NCBI RefSeq assembly: GCF_009907385.1
Contig: NZ_JAAATR010000106.1
Span: 1-32,019 of the forward strand
Source of the DNA: Atlantibacter hermannii
GTDB lineage: Bacteria; Pseudomonadota; Gammaproteobacteria; Enterobacterales; Enterobacteriaceae
Direction of reading: 5' to 3'
DNA length: 32,019 nucleotides
The notes under the pieces: model-generated
The model's database searches: none
What the model saw: only the letters and a program-made list of their open reading frames with translations
What the model was told of the DNA's origin: nothing
Part shown: in pieces, positions 8,549 through 17,792 of the stretch
Layout of the letters: each line of letters starts with the position of its first letter
Position numbering within the stretch: position 1 is the stretch's first letter
Position numbers and translations under genes: made by a program

Positions 8549-10003
8549 TCAATACAGCCCTAACACCTTCCACCACGCCAGGCCTACGCCCATAAAAATG
8601 GCCTGATTCACGAGGCTGACCACAAACCCGGTGCGCCACCATATGCCAGTGGGCACGTACCCCGCGCCGAACAGGATCGGGCCGCGGGCGTGGGTATATT
8701 GGGTTAATGAGCAATACAGGCTGCTGCTGAACGCCAGCATAAACGCCAGCGGGACAATCGGCAGGCCGAGGTGACTGCCCACGCCGAGAAACACCGCATA
8801 CAGCGCGGCGATTTGCGCGTTGCCGCTGGCAAAGAAGTAGTGAGTATAAAAATACGCTGCGTTAAGCAGTAACAGCACCACAATCCAGCTGGTTCCCTGC
8901 AACGAACTCGCCAGGCTTTCCCCAATCACGTTACCAAACCAGGTGGTAAAGCCGAGTTTCTTAAGCTGGTTCGCCATCATCAGCAGGGCCGCAAACCAGA
9001 TCAGCGTATCCCACGCACCTTTTTCGCTTTTGACGTCTTCCCAGGAGAGGACGCCGCTTAACAGCAGCACCGACAGACCGACAAACGAGGCGGTAGTCGG
9101 GTCAACGCCCAGCGTATCGCCAAAAATCCACAGCACCAGCAGCAGCACGATGGTGCCGAGCATCAGCCATTCGCCTTTGGCGATCGGCCCCATTTTTTCA
9201 AGTTCGCTGATAGCCAGTTTTGGCGCATCGGGCGTATGGGTAATCGTGGGGCGCACCAGCGCATAAACCAGTAACGGCACCACGATCAGCGACACCAGGC
9301 AGGGTAGCAGCGCCGCTAAAAACCAGCTTCCCCAGGTGATCGTTACCCCGGCGTTAGCTGCCAGTTTCACCGCCAGCAGGTTGCCGGTATAGCCAGTCAT
9401 AAACAGCGCGGCAGTGACGTCATTGACGTTGCCGATACAGGCAATCAGAAAGGTGCCGATCTTGCTGCGCGATTCATCTTCCGGTCGGGAATCAAAACTA
9501 CGGGAAAGCGCATCGGCGATGGGGTAAATCACGCCGCCGCAGCGCGCGGTATTGCTGGGCATCGCCGGAGAAAGGATCAAGTCGGCAAACGCCAGGCCCC
9601 ACGCCAGCCCCAGGGTGCGCTTACCCAGCAGGCGGATCATTTGCAGCGCGATGCGCCGTCCGAGACCGGTTTTGATAAACCCGCGCGCGATCATAAACGC
9701 CACCACGATCAGCCAGATCAGCGAACTGTTGAGTTCGCTCAGCGCGGTGGTAATGGCATCGCTGGCTTTCACGTCGCCCGCAGCGCGTACCAGGGCAAAC
9801 ACCGTAATGCCGATAATCCCCACCGCGCCAATCGGCAGCACGTTCGCCACGATGCAGACGATGGTGGCAACGAAAATCACCGCGCTGTGCCAGGCGGGAA
9901 GGGTTAATCCGCCGGGAGGGGGAAGCTGCCATAGCAGCCCGGCCGGGATCAGAATCACAATCAGCTTAAGCCAGTTAACGGCTCGGGAAGGCGTCGCACC
10001 CAC
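8549..10003 (-). CDS. DASS-family anion permease (CitT/TtdT-like)
   Basis: This encodes 484 residues of polytopic inner-membrane protein with roughly 11-13 hydrophobic segments. The divalent anion:sodium symporter signature is visible: an SNT motif at 150-152 in SPAMPSNTARCGG, the preceding KTGLGRRIA block (111-119), and a C-terminal YFFASGNAQ re-entrant region. Family members exchange or import citrate, tartrate, succinate or 2-oxoglutarate; the substrate cannot be read here. The start is GTG at 10003 with AAGGA seven bases upstream. It replaces yqhG/yqhH at this position in E. coli and stands alone between two terminators, so it is probably a single-gene unit. Alternatives are other DASS members such as YbhI-type carriers. 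Confidence 0.85.
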   Translation of the reverse strand: MGATPSRAVNWLKLIVILIPAGLLWQLPPPGGLTLPAWHSAVIFVATIVCIVANVLPIGAVGIIGITVFALVRAAGDVKASDAITTALSELNSSLIWLIVVAFMIARGFIKTGLGRRIALQMIRLLGKRTLGLAWGLAFADLILSPAMPSNTARCGGVIYPIADALSRSFDSRPEDESRSKIGTFLIACIGNVNDVTAALFMTGYTGNLLAVKLAANAGVTITWGSWFLAALLPCLVSLIVVPLLVYALVRPTITHTPDAPKLAISELEKMGPIAKGEWLMLGTIVLLLVLWIFGDTLGVDPTTASFVGLSVLLLSGVLSWEDVKSEKGAWDTLIWFAALLMMANQLKKLGFTTWFGNVIGESLASSLQGTSWIVVLLLLNAAYFYTHYFFASGNAQIAALYAVFLGVGSHLGLPIVPLAFMLAFSSSLYCSLTQYTHARGPILFGAGYVPTGIWWRTGFVVSLVNQAIFMGVGLAWWKVLGLY

Positions 10004-10141
10004 GATGAAATCCTTATCAGAAAGTTATTATAAACGGTGAATCATTCAGGTTGCGAATAATTCATTGATAGATAAGCATTTTATCGATGGAGCGGAAGGG
10101 GGTTACTGTTCAAACGCAGAAATGAGGATTAAAAAATTCTG

Positions 10142-10168
10142 AAAAAACCCGGCGCCGGGCGCCGGGTT
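10142..10168 (-). terminator. Rho-independent terminator of the yqhD-dkgA operon
   Basis: AACCCGGCGC and GCGCCGGGTT form a perfect 10-bp stem with a 3-base loop. On the minus strand it is followed directly by a T-run (10142-10147 read as A on plus). It begins 9 bases beyond the dkgA stop. Confidence 0.9.
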
Positions 10169-10176
10169 GATAAGGA

Positions 10177-11004
10177 TTAACCGCCGAACTGATCCGGGTC
10201 CGGCCCCAGCCGTTTACCCTGATCGAGTTTAGCAATATCGCCGAGTTCATCTTTATCAAGACGGAAATCCCAGACGTCAAAGTTTTCCACGATACGGGAA
10301 GGCGTGACCGATTTCGGGATCACCACCAGCCCGCAATCCAGATGCCAGCGGATCACGATTTGCGCCGGCGTTTTGCCGTATTTATCCGCCAGTTCGCGGA
10401 TCACTTTCTGGTCAAACACCCCTTCGCCCCCCTGAGCCAGCGGGCTCCAGGATTCCGTCTGGATCTTGTGCGTGGCGTTCCAGGCGTGAAGCTGGCGCTG
10501 TTGCAGCAGCGGGTGAAGTTCGATCTGGTTGATCACCGGCGTGACGCCCGTTTCATCAATCAGGCGTTGCAAATGGTTAATCTGGAAGTTACACACCCCG
10601 ATGCTTTTAGCGAGCCCTTGCTTTTGCAGCTCAATCATCCCTTTCCAGGCGTCGACATAGCGATCGATTGCCGGCACCGGCCAGTGCATCAGATAGAGAT
10701 CGACATGATCGAGCTTAAGCTTCTCAAGACTCTCTTCCAGCGCCTGTTGAGGACGCTGCTGATCGTCGTTCCACAGTTTGGTGGTGATAAACAGTTCTTC
10801 ACGCGGAATGCCCGCGCTGTGAATGGCTTGCCCCACGCCCTGTTCGTTTTTGTATGCCGCAGCGGTATCAATGGAGCGATACCCCACCTCAAGCGCTTTA
10901 TGGATCGCGGGGACGACTTCGTCATTCCCTGCCTTCCACACGCCAAGGCCGAGCTGTGGCATAACATTACCGTCCTGAAGCTTAATTACGGTCGGATTTG
11001 CCAT
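10177..11004 (-). CDS. dkgA: 2,5-diketo-D-gluconate reductase A (methylglyoxal reductase) DkgA
   Basis: This encodes 275 residues, the length of E. coli DkgA. It is a cytoplasmic NADPH-dependent aldo-keto reductase that reduces 2,5-diketo-D-gluconate, methylglyoxal and furfural-type aldehydes. The AKR tetrad is intact: D46 and Y51 in SIDTAAAYKNE, K76 in TTKLWNDD, and H107 in LMHWPVPA. The cofactor segment IPKSVTPSRI and the C-terminal LGPDPDQFGG are conserved. The start at 11004 has AAAAGGAGG immediately upstream. It lies 102 bases downstream of yqhD on the same strand; in E. coli both are induced by YqhC in response to aldehydes, and the divergent yqhC here suggests the same control. Confidence 0.97.
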   Translation of the reverse strand: MANPTVIKLQDGNVMPQLGLGVWKAGNDEVVPAIHKALEVGYRSIDTAAAYKNEQGVGQAIHSAGIPREELFITTKLWNDDQQRPQQALEESLEKLKLDHVDLYLMHWPVPAIDRYVDAWKGMIELQKQGLAKSIGVCNFQINHLQRLIDETGVTPVINQIELHPLLQQRQLHAWNATHKIQTESWSPLAQGGEGVFDQKVIRELADKYGKTPAQIVIRWHLDCGLVVIPKSVTPSRIVENFDVWDFRLDKDELGDIAKLDQGKRLGPDPDQFGG

Positions 11005-11106
11005 AAATTCCTCCTTTTGGAATACCCCGCAAGGTGCAGCGGGGTAAGTCGAGTGACTTAATTCTGGACGAAAAAGCCGAAAACGAAAGGTCGGTCGATA
11101 AAAAGC

Positions 11107-12270
11107 TTAGCGCGCGGCTTCGTAAATTTTACGGCTCACATCCAGGGTAATGTCTTTGTGTTCACCGAGTTTCGTCATGCCGTGTTCTTCCAGCTTCGCC
11201 AGCAAACCGGGGATAGAAGTGCCGTCGAGACCGTAGCCGGACAGGGTAGTCGGCACGCCCATCTGCTCGAAGAAATTACGGGTCGCGGCAATGGCGGCAT
11301 CAATACGCGCATCTTCGCTGCCTTCGGTGATATTCCAGACGCGCTCCGCGTATTGCAGCAGTTTGGCGCGTTTTTCGTTGCGCTTGATGTTGAGCAGCGA
11401 CGGCAGCACCACCGCCAGCGTCTGCGCATGGTCGAGACCGTGCATCGCGGTGAGTTCGTGGCCCAGCATATGGGTCGCCCAGTCCTGCGGCACGCCCGCG
11501 CCGATCAGGCCGTTCAGCGCCATGGTCGCCGCCCACATCACGTTGGCGCGCACGTCATAGTTTTCTGGTTCTGACAGCGCTTTCGGGCCATCTTCCACCA
11601 GCGTCAGCAAAATGCCTTCCGCGAAGCGGTCCTGCACTTTGGCGTTCACCGGGTAAGTGATGTACTGCTCAACGGTATGAACAAACGCATCCACCACGCC
11701 GTTCGCAACCTGGCGCGGTGGCAGGGTAAAGGTATACACCGGATCGAGAACCGCGAATACCGGCTGCACGAACGGGGAATGGAACGCCTGTTTGTCGCCG
11801 GTGGCGCGACGGGAAATCACCGCGCCTTTATTGGATTCAGAGCCGGTGGCGGGCAGGGTGAGTACCGAACCCATCGGGATGGCGCGGGTGATTTTGCTGC
11901 CGGAAGTCTGAAGAATTTCCCACGGATCGACGCCGTCCGGGTAGTGCGCGGCGGCGGCGATAAATTTGGTGCCGTCCAGTACCGAACCGCCGCCGACGGC
12001 CAGCAGGAAGGTCACGTTCTCCTTGCGGGCTACTTCAACCGCTTTCATCAGTGTTTCATAGGACGGGTTCGGCTCGATGCCGCCGAATTCCAGCACGTCC
12101 AGGCCTTTCAGCGCGTCATACACCTGGTCCAGCACGCCGGTTTTCTTGACGCTGCCGCCGCCGTAAGTGATCAGCACGCGGCTGCCTTCCGGAATTTGCG
12201 CCCGCAGCTGAGCGATGGAATTTTTACCAAACAGGATTCGGGTTGGGGTATGCAGATCGAAATTATTCAT
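11107..12270 (-). CDS. yqhD: NADPH-dependent aldehyde reductase YqhD
   Basis: This encodes 387 residues, identical in length to E. coli YqhD. It is an iron-type alcohol dehydrogenase family member, zinc-dependent, that reduces short aldehydes such as acrolein, malondialdehyde and butanal with NADPH. The nucleotide-binding GGGS motifs are at 37-40 and 93-96 (AVGGGSVLDGTKF). Metal ligands are D194 and H198 in GVVDAFVHTVEQ, and the two downstream histidines lie in the MLGHELTAMHGLDHAQT block. It is the first gene of yqhD-dkgA, with the start 187 bases from the divergent yqhC and GGGAGTTCCC before the ATG. Confidence 0.97.
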   Translation of the reverse strand: MNNFDLHTPTRILFGKNSIAQLRAQIPEGSRVLITYGGGSVKKTGVLDQVYDALKGLDVLEFGGIEPNPSYETLMKAVEVARKENVTFLLAVGGGSVLDGTKFIAAAAHYPDGVDPWEILQTSGSKITRAIPMGSVLTLPATGSESNKGAVISRRATGDKQAFHSPFVQPVFAVLDPVYTFTLPPRQVANGVVDAFVHTVEQYITYPVNAKVQDRFAEGILLTLVEDGPKALSEPENYDVRANVMWAATMALNGLIGAGVPQDWATHMLGHELTAMHGLDHAQTLAVVLPSLLNIKRNEKRAKLLQYAERVWNITEGSEDARIDAAIAATRNFFEQMGVPTTLSGYGLDGTSIPGLLAKLEEHGMTKLGEHKDITLDVSRKIYEAAR

Positions 12271-12382
12271 GGGAACTCCCGTTAAGTGGGTGAACAGAGA
12301 GCCACAGCGTGGCGATGGGATATATTGTGGGCGCGGCTACCGGGATGCTCAATGCTCATTTCTGCCGGTGTCTTGCCTGTTT

Positions 12383-12398
12383 CTCCAGAGCGCTGGAG
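12383..12398. promoter_or_regulatory. Candidate YqhC operator in the yqhD/yqhC divergent region
   Basis: CTCCAG-AGCG-CTGGAG is a perfect inverted repeat between the two divergent genes, preceded by CTTGCCTGTT. In E. coli, YqhC activates yqhD from this intergenic region. That this repeat is the bound site is inference. Confidence 0.35.
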
Positions 12399-12457
12399 GA
12401 TCCGCAATTTTTTGCGCACAATGTGAAGCGTGAATATTAACCACGGCGTAGCGAGTC

Positions 12458-13354
12458 ATGAACCGTCAGCAAATCTGCCAGCACCTGGCAAATAAAGTTA
12501 ACCTTCTGAAAAATAATGAGGAAGAAATCAGCGCGCTGCTGCCGGAGATCCGCCTGCTGTACGGCACCCAGCCGCACCCGCGCACGCCAGTGATGTATCA
12601 GCCTGGCATCATATTTCTCTTTTCCGGCAATAAGACCGGTTACCTTAACGATCGGGTGTTTCGCTATGACGCCAACGAATACCTGCTGCTGACGGTGCCG
12701 CTGCCGTTTGAGTGTGAAACCTTCGCCACGCCGGACACGCCGCTGGCGGGCATTCGCATCAACGTCGACGTTCAACAACTGCAAACCCTGCTGATGGATA
12801 TCGGTGAAGACGACGCGTTTCACCCGGCGCAGTGCGCCAGCGGGATTAACTCCGCCGTGCTTTCCGATGAAATCCTCTGCGCCATTGAGCGGTTGATTGA
12901 CGTGCTGGATAAGCCGCTGGATGCGCGGATCCTCGGGAAATCGATTATTCGTGAAATTCTCTACCACGTGTTGATGGGGCCGCGGGGCGGGGCGCTGCTG
13001 GCGCTGGTCAGCCGCCAGACGCATTTCAGCCTGATAAGCCGCGTGCTGAAGCGTATTGAAAACCAGTACACCGAAAACCTGACCGTGGACCAGCTGGCGC
13101 TGGACGCCAATATGAGCGTCTCGGCGTTTCACCATAACTTTAAGTCGGTGACCAGCACCTCGCCGTTGCAGTACATCAAAACGTTCCGCCTGCATAAGGC
13201 CAGAATGCTGATTGTTCACGACGGGATGAAAGCCAGCGCGGCGGCGATGCGCGTGGGTTATGAGAGCGCATCGCAGTTCAGTCGGGAATTTAAACGCTAT
13301 TTCGGCGTGACGCCGGGAGAAGACGCGGCGCGGATGCGCACCTTGCAGGGATAG
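12458..13354 (+). CDS. yqhC: AraC-family transcriptional activator YqhC
   Basis: This encodes 298 residues. It is an AraC-type regulator that in E. coli activates yqhD-dkgA when toxic aldehydes are present. The N-terminal cupin-like effector domain (about 10-180) contains [15 protein letters not shown] and VPLPFECET. The C-terminal double helix-turn-helix (about 195-290) contains [17 protein letters not shown] and [19 protein letters not shown], the standard AraC signature ending in a [12 protein letters not shown] tail. The start ([15 protein letters not shown]) matches the E. coli N-terminus. It is divergent from yqhD across a 187-base promoter region and convergent with yghB. Confidence 0.95.
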   Translation: MNRQQICQHLANKVNLLKNNEEEISALLPEIRLLYGTQPHPRTPVMYQPGIIFLFSGNKTGYLNDRVFRYDANEYLLLTVPLPFECETFATPDTPLAGIRINVDVQQLQTLLMDIGEDDAFHPAQCASGINSAVLSDEILCAIERLIDVLDKPLDARILGKSIIREILYHVLMGPRGGALLALVSRQTHFSLISRVLKRIENQYTENLTVDQLALDANMSVSAFHHNFKSVTSTSPLQYIKTFRLHKARMLIVHDGMKASAAAMRVGYESASQFSREFKRYFGVTPGEDAARMRTLQG

Positions 13355-13356
13355 CC

Positions 13357-13382
13357 ATCACCCCGCCTGGCGGCGAGGTGAT
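13357..13382. terminator. Hairpin between convergent yqhC and yghB
   Basis: ATCACC and GGTGAT arms enclose an inner CCGC/GCGG stem, in the 31 bases between two convergent stop codons. The T-run expected of an intrinsic terminator is lacking on both strands. Confidence 0.35.
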
Positions 13383-13385
13383 CGA

Positions 13386-14039
13386 TCAGGCAAATTTTTT
13401 CTTCAGAACGACCGTCAGTGCGCCAATAAAGCCCGCCACCAGCAGCACGATGGGCAGCACCATCAGGAAGGTCATCACCTGATCTTCATGGCGCTTCACG
13501 AAGGGGATCATGCTGAGCGCATAGCCGAAGCTGGTCACCACGCCGACCCACAGAAACGCGCTGAGCCAGTTAAAGAACTGGAAGCGACGATTGGACAGGC
13601 CGGAAATGCCCGCCATTGTCGGCAGCAGGGTGCGAATAAACGCCAGAAAACGCCCGGCCAGCAACGCCAGCAGGCCGTGTTGGTCGAACATGCAGGTGGC
13701 GCGCTGGTGATATTTCGTCGGCAGTTGCTTCAGCCAGCCTTTTACCGTTCGGGTATTGCCCAGCCAGCGGCCTTGCACGTAGCTCAGCCAGCAGCCGAGG
13801 CTGGCGGCGGAGGTCAGGATCAGCATGGTCGGCACGAAATCCATCACGCCTTTAGCTACCAGCGCGCCTGCCAGCAGCAATAAACTATCACCGGGTAAAA
13901 ATGAGGCGGGTAACAGCCCATTTTCCAGAAACAGCGTGGCAAACATCACGCCGTAAACAATGCCGACAACATGCGGGTCCGCCAGCGCAGCGAAATCATG
14001 CTGCCAGAGCGCGGAAACAATATTCTGAATAACAACCAT
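13386..14039 (-). CDS. yghB: DedA-family inner membrane protein YghB
   Basis: This encodes 217 residues (219 in E. coli). YghB and its paralogue YqjA are DedA-superfamily membrane proteins needed for cell division, envelope charge balance and Tat export at high temperature, probably as proton-coupled transporters or lipid scramblase-like proteins. The family block [17 protein letters not shown] (38-54) carries the acidic E38 and D50. The [16 protein letters not shown] motif (about 131-146) carries the conserved arginines. There are four to five hydrophobic segments. The ATG at 14039 gives the family N-terminus M-V-V-I-Q. It is downstream of metC on the same strand after 122 bases, as in E. 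coli. Confidence 0.95.
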   Translation of the reverse strand: MVVIQNIVSALWQHDFAALADPHVVGIVYGVMFATLFLENGLLPASFLPGDSLLLLAGALVAKGVMDFVPTMLILTSAASLGCWLSYVQGRWLGNTRTVKGWLKQLPTKYHQRATCMFDQHGLLALLAGRFLAFIRTLLPTMAGISGLSNRRFQFFNWLSAFLWVGVVTSFGYALSMIPFVKRHEDQVMTFLMVLPIVLLVAGFIGALTVVLKKKFA

Positions 14040-14088
14040 GGATAATCCTGACGAACAGCGTGTATAGGGTTATTGTAATCGCAAAATG

Positions 14089-14109
14089 CCCGGAGCGGTT
14101 TGATCCGGG
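14089..14109 (-). terminator. Possible terminator between metC and yghB
   Basis: CCCGGA and TCCGGG arms surround a 9-base loop. On the minus strand the stem is followed by CATTTTGCG, a short T-run. It lies 53 bases past the metC stop and before yghB, so it may only attenuate read-through. Confidence 0.35.
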
Positions 14110-14161
14110 GCCCAATAAATACGGACTATTCTGTCCTTTTCGCTGTCCAGCACTGGCAACT

Positions 14162-15349
14162 TCAGGCTATGCGCCCGAAACCAGCCTCCAGATCGGCAAT
14201 AAGATCTTCGACATTCTCAAGGCCGATATGAACGCGAACCAGCGTGCCGTCGAAATCGACGCGGCTGTCCGGACGGATGGCGGCGATCTCTTCAGGTTGG
14301 TTGGCAAGAATAAGCGATTCAAAGCCACCCCAGGAATAGGCCATGCCGAAATAATTGAAATTATCGAGATACGCTGCAAGCTCGGTCTCGGTAAGGCGTT
14401 TTTTCAGGATAAAAGAGAATAAACCGCTGCTGCCGAGGAAATCGCGTTTCCAGAATTCGTGGCCTTTACTGCCGGGCAGCGCCGGATGATTGACGCGCGC
14501 CACCTGCGGATGCGCCGCCAGCCATTCAGCGACCTTCAGGCTGCTTTCATGATGCTGACGCAACCGCACCGCCAGCGTGCGCAGACCGCGGCTGGTCATA
14601 TAAGCGGTATCGGCATCCAGCATCTGGCCCATCAGATAGGCATTTTCCCGCAGTTGCGCCCAGGTGCGGGCATTGGCGACCGCGGTGCCGACCATGCCGT
14701 CGGAATGGCCGATCAGGTATTTGGTGCCCGCCTGAATCGAAATATCAATCCCGAAATCCAGCGCCTTAAACAGCACCCCCGCCGCCCAGGTGTTGTCGAT
14801 CATGATAATCGCCTCGGGGGCGATACGGCGCACGGCGGCGACAATCGCCGGGACATCGTGCACTTCCATGGTGATGGAGCCGGGCGATTCCAGAAACACG
14901 ATTCGGGTATTCGGCTGGATCAGATCCGCGATGCCTGCGCCGATCAGCGGGTCGAACCAGCTGGTGGTTACGCCGAGCTTGCCAAGGATTTTTGTGCAGA
15001 AGTCCTGTGTCGGTTCATATGCGGTGTTTGTCACCAGTACATGATCGCCCTGTTCGACAAACGCCAGAAGGGTATTCGCCACCGCCGCCGCCCCACAGGG
15101 GAACAGCGCACAGCCCGCGCCGCCTTCCAGTTCGCACATTGCTTCCTGAAGCGAGAAGTGGGTCAGGGTGCCGCGCCGCCCGTAAAACAGCTCGCCGGAC
15201 GCTCGCCCTGCGGTAGCGGCTTTTTTGGCGGCCACGCTGTCGAATACCAGTGACGAGGCGCGTTGGATCACGCTATTCACTGAGCCCTGGGTATAACGTT
15301 TGCTGCGGCCGGCATTGACCAGCGCGGTTTCGAGGTGCTGCTTTGTCAT
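14162..15349 (-). CDS. metC: Cystathionine beta-lyase MetC
   Basis: This encodes 395 residues, the E. coli length. It is a cytoplasmic PLP enzyme that splits cystathionine into homocysteine, pyruvate and ammonia in methionine synthesis. The PLP lysine is in [14 protein letters not shown] (K210 by E. coli alignment); the phosphate and ring contacts YGRRGTLTH and MIDNTWAAG are present. The frame is open 12 codons further to 15385, but the start at 15349 ([17 protein letters not shown]) aligns residue for residue with E. coli [17 protein letters not shown]. The MetJ operator at 15368-15391 would lie partly inside the longer version. It is divergent from exbB, with separate predicted MetJ and Fur control. 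Confidence 0.95.
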   Translation of the reverse strand: MTKQHLETALVNAGRSKRYTQGSVNSVIQRASSLVFDSVAAKKAATAGRASGELFYGRRGTLTHFSLQEAMCELEGGAGCALFPCGAAAVANTLLAFVEQGDHVLVTNTAYEPTQDFCTKILGKLGVTTSWFDPLIGAGIADLIQPNTRIVFLESPGSITMEVHDVPAIVAAVRRIAPEAIIMIDNTWAAGVLFKALDFGIDISIQAGTKYLIGHSDGMVGTAVANARTWAQLRENAYLMGQMLDADTAYMTSRGLRTLAVRLRQHHESSLKVAEWLAAHPQVARVNHPALPGSKGHEFWKRDFLGSSGLFSFILKKRLTETELAAYLDNFNYFGMAYSWGGFESLILANQPEEIAAIRPDSRVDFDGTLVRVHIGLENVEDLIADLEAGFGRIA

Positions 15350-15367
15350 CTGAGCGGGATCCTGTTT

Positions 15368-15391
15368 ATACGTCTGGATGTCCATACGTTA
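15368..15391. promoter_or_regulatory. MetJ operator (three tandem met boxes) of metC
   Basis: Three contiguous 8-mers, ATACGTCT, GGATGTCC and ATACGTTA, match the consensus AGACGTCT at 7, 5 and 5 positions. Tandem phased boxes are how the MetJ repressor with S-adenosylmethionine binds. The site lies 19-42 bases upstream of the chosen metC start, consistent with repression when methionine is abundant. Confidence 0.75.
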
Positions 15392-15512
15392 CCACGATAA
15401 GCGGTCAGGATTTCTTCAACAAACCGTAAAAAGTTAAAAAATATTCTGCTGATTCGATTTACTGCGTAAGCGCAAGGAAAATCGCGCCTTTTTCCGACAC
15501 CATGCAAATACT

Positions 15513-15531
15513 AATGAGAACTACTATCAAT
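15513..15531. promoter_or_regulatory. Fur box upstream of exbB
   Basis: The core TGAGAACTACTATCA (15515-15529) matches the 7-1-7 Fur consensus TGATAATNATTATCA at 12 of 14 defined positions. It lies about 60-75 bases before the exbB start, predicting repression of exbBD by iron-loaded Fur, as known for E. coli. Confidence 0.75.
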
Positions 15532-15590
15532 TCGATGATGTTTTGATATTATTAGCAGCAGTTTTGTGATTTTTGTCCTGGAGATACAGA

Positions 15591-16322
15591 GTGGGTAATG
15601 AGTTGATGCAGACGGATCTCTCCGTCTGGGGTATGTATCAGCACGCTGATATCGTGGTGAAAATGGTGATGATTGGCCTGATCCTGGCCTCCGTCGTGAC
15701 CTGGGCGATCTTCTTTAGCAAAAGCGCTGAACTGATGAGCCAGAAGCGCCGCCTTAAGCGCGAGCAGCAGCTGTTAGCGAAAGCCCGTTCCCTGAACGAC
15801 GCCAGCGAAATTTCCGCCTCCTTCCACGGCAAAAGTCTCAGCACCGCCTTGATTAACGAAGCCCAGGAAGAGCTTGAGCTCTCCGAAGGCAGCGAAGACA
15901 ACGAAGGGATCAAAGAGCGTACCGGTTTCCGCCTTGAGCGCCGCGTGGCGGCAATTGGCCGCCATATGGGGCGTGGCAACGGTTACCTTGCCACCATCGG
16001 CGCGATCTCCCCGTTTGTGGGCCTGTTCGGCACCGTGTGGGGCATCATGAACAGCTTTATCGGTATCGCCCAGACGCAAACCACCAACCTCGCGGTGGTA
16101 GCGCCTGGCATCGCGGAAGCGCTGCTGGCGACGGCGATTGGTCTGGTAGCCGCTATCCCGGCGGTGGTGATTTACAACATCTTCGCGCGTATGATCGGCA
16201 GCTACAAAGCCACGCTGGGCGACGTCGCCGCGCAGATCCTGCTGCTGCAAAGCCGCGATCTGGATCTGAATGCTTCTTCTGCGCGCCCGGTGCGTACCGC
16301 TCAGAAATTACGTGTAGGTTAA
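15591..16322 (+). CDS. exbB: TonB-system proton channel protein ExbB
   Basis: This encodes 243 residues (244 in E. coli). ExbB forms the pentameric inner-membrane channel that, with ExbD and TonB, uses the proton gradient to drive siderophore and cobalamin uptake across the outer membrane. Three transmembrane segments are visible: about 16-38, 128-155 and 162-198. The conserved block TIGAISPFVGLFGTVWGI is followed by APGIAEALLATAIGL. The start is GTG at 15591, with GGAG seven bases upstream and the family N-terminus M-G-N; the ATG at 15573 would add residues overlapping that ribosome binding site. It is followed by exbD after six bases in one operon. Confidence 0.97.
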   Translation: MGNELMQTDLSVWGMYQHADIVVKMVMIGLILASVVTWAIFFSKSAELMSQKRRLKREQQLLAKARSLNDASEISASFHGKSLSTALINEAQEELELSEGSEDNEGIKERTGFRLERRVAAIGRHMGRGNGYLATIGAISPFVGLFGTVWGIMNSFIGIAQTQTTNLAVVAPGIAEALLATAIGLVAAIPAVVIYNIFARMIGSYKATLGDVAAQILLLQSRDLDLNASSARPVRTAQKLRVG

Positions 16323-16328
16323 TGCCCT

Positions 16329-16754
16329 ATGGCAATGCGTCTTAACGAGAATCTCGACGACAACGGCGAAATGCATGAAATCAACGTGACGCCGTTTATC
16401 GACGTGATGTTGGTTCTGCTGATTATCTTTATGGTGGCCGCGCCGCTGGCGACGGTTGACGTCAAAGTGAACCTGCCGGCCTCCACCAGCCAGCCGCAGC
16501 CGCGCCCGGAAAAACCGATTTACGTGTCGGTGAAAGCGGACAAATCGATGTTCCTTGGCAATGAGCCGATTACCGAGGAAACCATGATCGCGCAGCTCGA
16601 CGCGCTGACGGAAGGCAAGAAGGACACCACGGTGTTTTTCCGCGCGGATAAAACCGTTGATTACGAAACCATGATGAAAGTGATGGATACCCTGCACCAG
16701 GCGGGATACCTGAAGATTGGCTTAGTCGGCCAGGAAACGGCGAAAGCGAAGTGA
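16329..16754 (+). CDS. exbD: TonB-system protein ExbD
   Basis: This encodes 141 residues, the E. coli length. ExbD has a cytoplasmic N-terminus, one transmembrane helix (about 22-42) and a periplasmic domain. The essential protonatable D25 sits in INVTPFIDVMLVLL. The periplasmic domain reads as E. coli ExbD, including the block KKDTTVFFRADKTVDYE. It begins six bases after exbB, so the two are co-translated in a TonB-energising pair under the predicted Fur control. The operon ends at the terminator at 16767-16797. Confidence 0.97.
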   Translation: MAMRLNENLDDNGEMHEINVTPFIDVMLVLLIIFMVAAPLATVDVKVNLPASTSQPQPRPEKPIYVSVKADKSMFLGNEPITEETMIAQLDALTEGKKDTTVFFRADKTVDYETMMKVMDTLHQAGYLKIGLVGQETAKAK

Positions 16755-16766
16755 TTTCCGGACATT

Positions 16767-16797
16767 AAAAAGGCGTGGTGAAGACCACGCCTTTTTT
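16767..16797. terminator. Bidirectional terminator between exbD and yghA
   Basis: AAAAAGGCGTGGT and ACCACGCCTTTTT pair perfectly around a short GAAG loop, with six T after the stem. It lies between the convergent exbD and yghA stops and can terminate both. Confidence 0.9.
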
Positions 16798-16809
16798 GTT
16801 GCCTGCGGT

Positions 16810-17706
16810 TTAGCCTAAATGCTCGCCGCCGGTCACGCCGTGGACTTCCGCCGTCACGTAGCTGGATTCCTGGCTGGCCAGATAAACATAAATCGGTGCC
16901 AGCTCGGCGGGTTGGCCTGCGCGTTTCATCGGCGTCTGCTTGCCGAATTCCGGCAGTTTCTCCTGCGGCTGACCGCCGCAAATCTGCAATGCGGTCCAGA
17001 TGGGGCCAGGCGCTACGCAGTTGACGCGAATGCCTTTCTCGGCGATCTGCTTCGCCAGCCCGCGCGTGAAGTTGAGGATCGCGGCTTTGGTGGACGCATA
17101 ATCCAGCAGGTGTGGGCTTGGCTGATACGCCTGAATCGATGATGTGGTGATAATGCTTGCGCCGGGTTTCAGGTGCGGCAGCGCCTGCTGGGTTATCCAG
17201 AACAGCGCGAACACATTGACCGCATAGGTTTTGGTGAACTGCTCGCTGGTGATCTCGGCGATATCCTGCACGGCGACCTGCTTACCGGCAACCAGCGCCA
17301 GGATGTCCAGCCCGCCCAGCGCTTTCACCGCCTGGTCCACCAGACTGCGAGCGAACGTCTCATCGCTCAAATCGCCGGGGATCAGCACCGCTTTACGCCC
17401 GGCCTCTTCAATCAGCTTTTTCACCGCTTCGGCGTCTTCCTGCTCGTCAGGCAGATAGTTCAGCACCACATCCGCGCCTTCACGCGCGTAAGCGATGGCC
17501 GCCGCGCGCCCGATACCCGAGTCGCCGCCGGTGACCAGCGCTTTACGATCCTTAAGGCGGCCCGAACCTACGTAGCTTTTCTCGCCGCAGTCGGGGACCG
17601 GATCCATCTTCGCCTGGATACCCGGAACAGGCTGGCGCTGCTTCGGGTATTCGCCGGTGTAATACTGGTTGGTGGGGTCCTGAACGTGGGTTTGATCGTT
17701 AGCCAT
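16810..17706 (-). CDS. yghA: NADPH-dependent aldehyde reductase YghA (short-chain dehydrogenase)
   Basis: This encodes 298 residues (294 in E. coli). It is a classical-type short-chain dehydrogenase with the long N-terminal extension typical of the YghA/YhdF group, reported to reduce aldehydes with NADPH. The Rossmann motif is TGGDSGIG at 59-66. The catalytic residues are S190 ([11 protein letters not shown]) and the YASTK motif with Y203 and K207. The nucleotide-binding [14 protein letters not shown] and C-terminal GGEHLG are conserved. The start at 17706 has GGAG seven bases upstream. It neighbours exbD as in E. coli, but yqhA, its usual next neighbour, is separated from it by three unrelated small genes. 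Confidence 0.96.
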   Translation of the reverse strand: MANDQTHVQDPTNQYYTGEYPKQRQPVPGIQAKMDPVPDCGEKSYVGSGRLKDRKALVTGGDSGIGRAAAIAYAREGADVVLNYLPDEQEDAEAVKKLIEEAGRKAVLIPGDLSDETFARSLVDQAVKALGGLDILALVAGKQVAVQDIAEITSEQFTKTYAVNVFALFWITQQALPHLKPGASIITTSSIQAYQPSPHLLDYASTKAAILNFTRGLAKQIAEKGIRVNCVAPGPIWTALQICGGQPQEKLPEFGKQTPMKRAGQPAELAPIYVYLASQESSYVTAEVHGVTGGEHLG

Positions 17707-17770
17707 AAGGGATCTCCATCAGTAGAAAATTCCCTTTAAGGATAGTGCCCGGGCGCAAGTTTTCAGGCGG

Positions 17771-17789
17771 ATTCAGGATATTCCTGAAT
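17771..17789. terminator. Hairpin immediately after the small gene at 17793-18242
   Basis: ATTCAGGA and TCCTGAAT are perfect arms with a TAT loop. It begins 3 bases beyond the stop codon on the minus strand. There is no T-run, so a terminator role is uncertain. Confidence 0.35.
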
Positions 17790-17792
17790 ATA

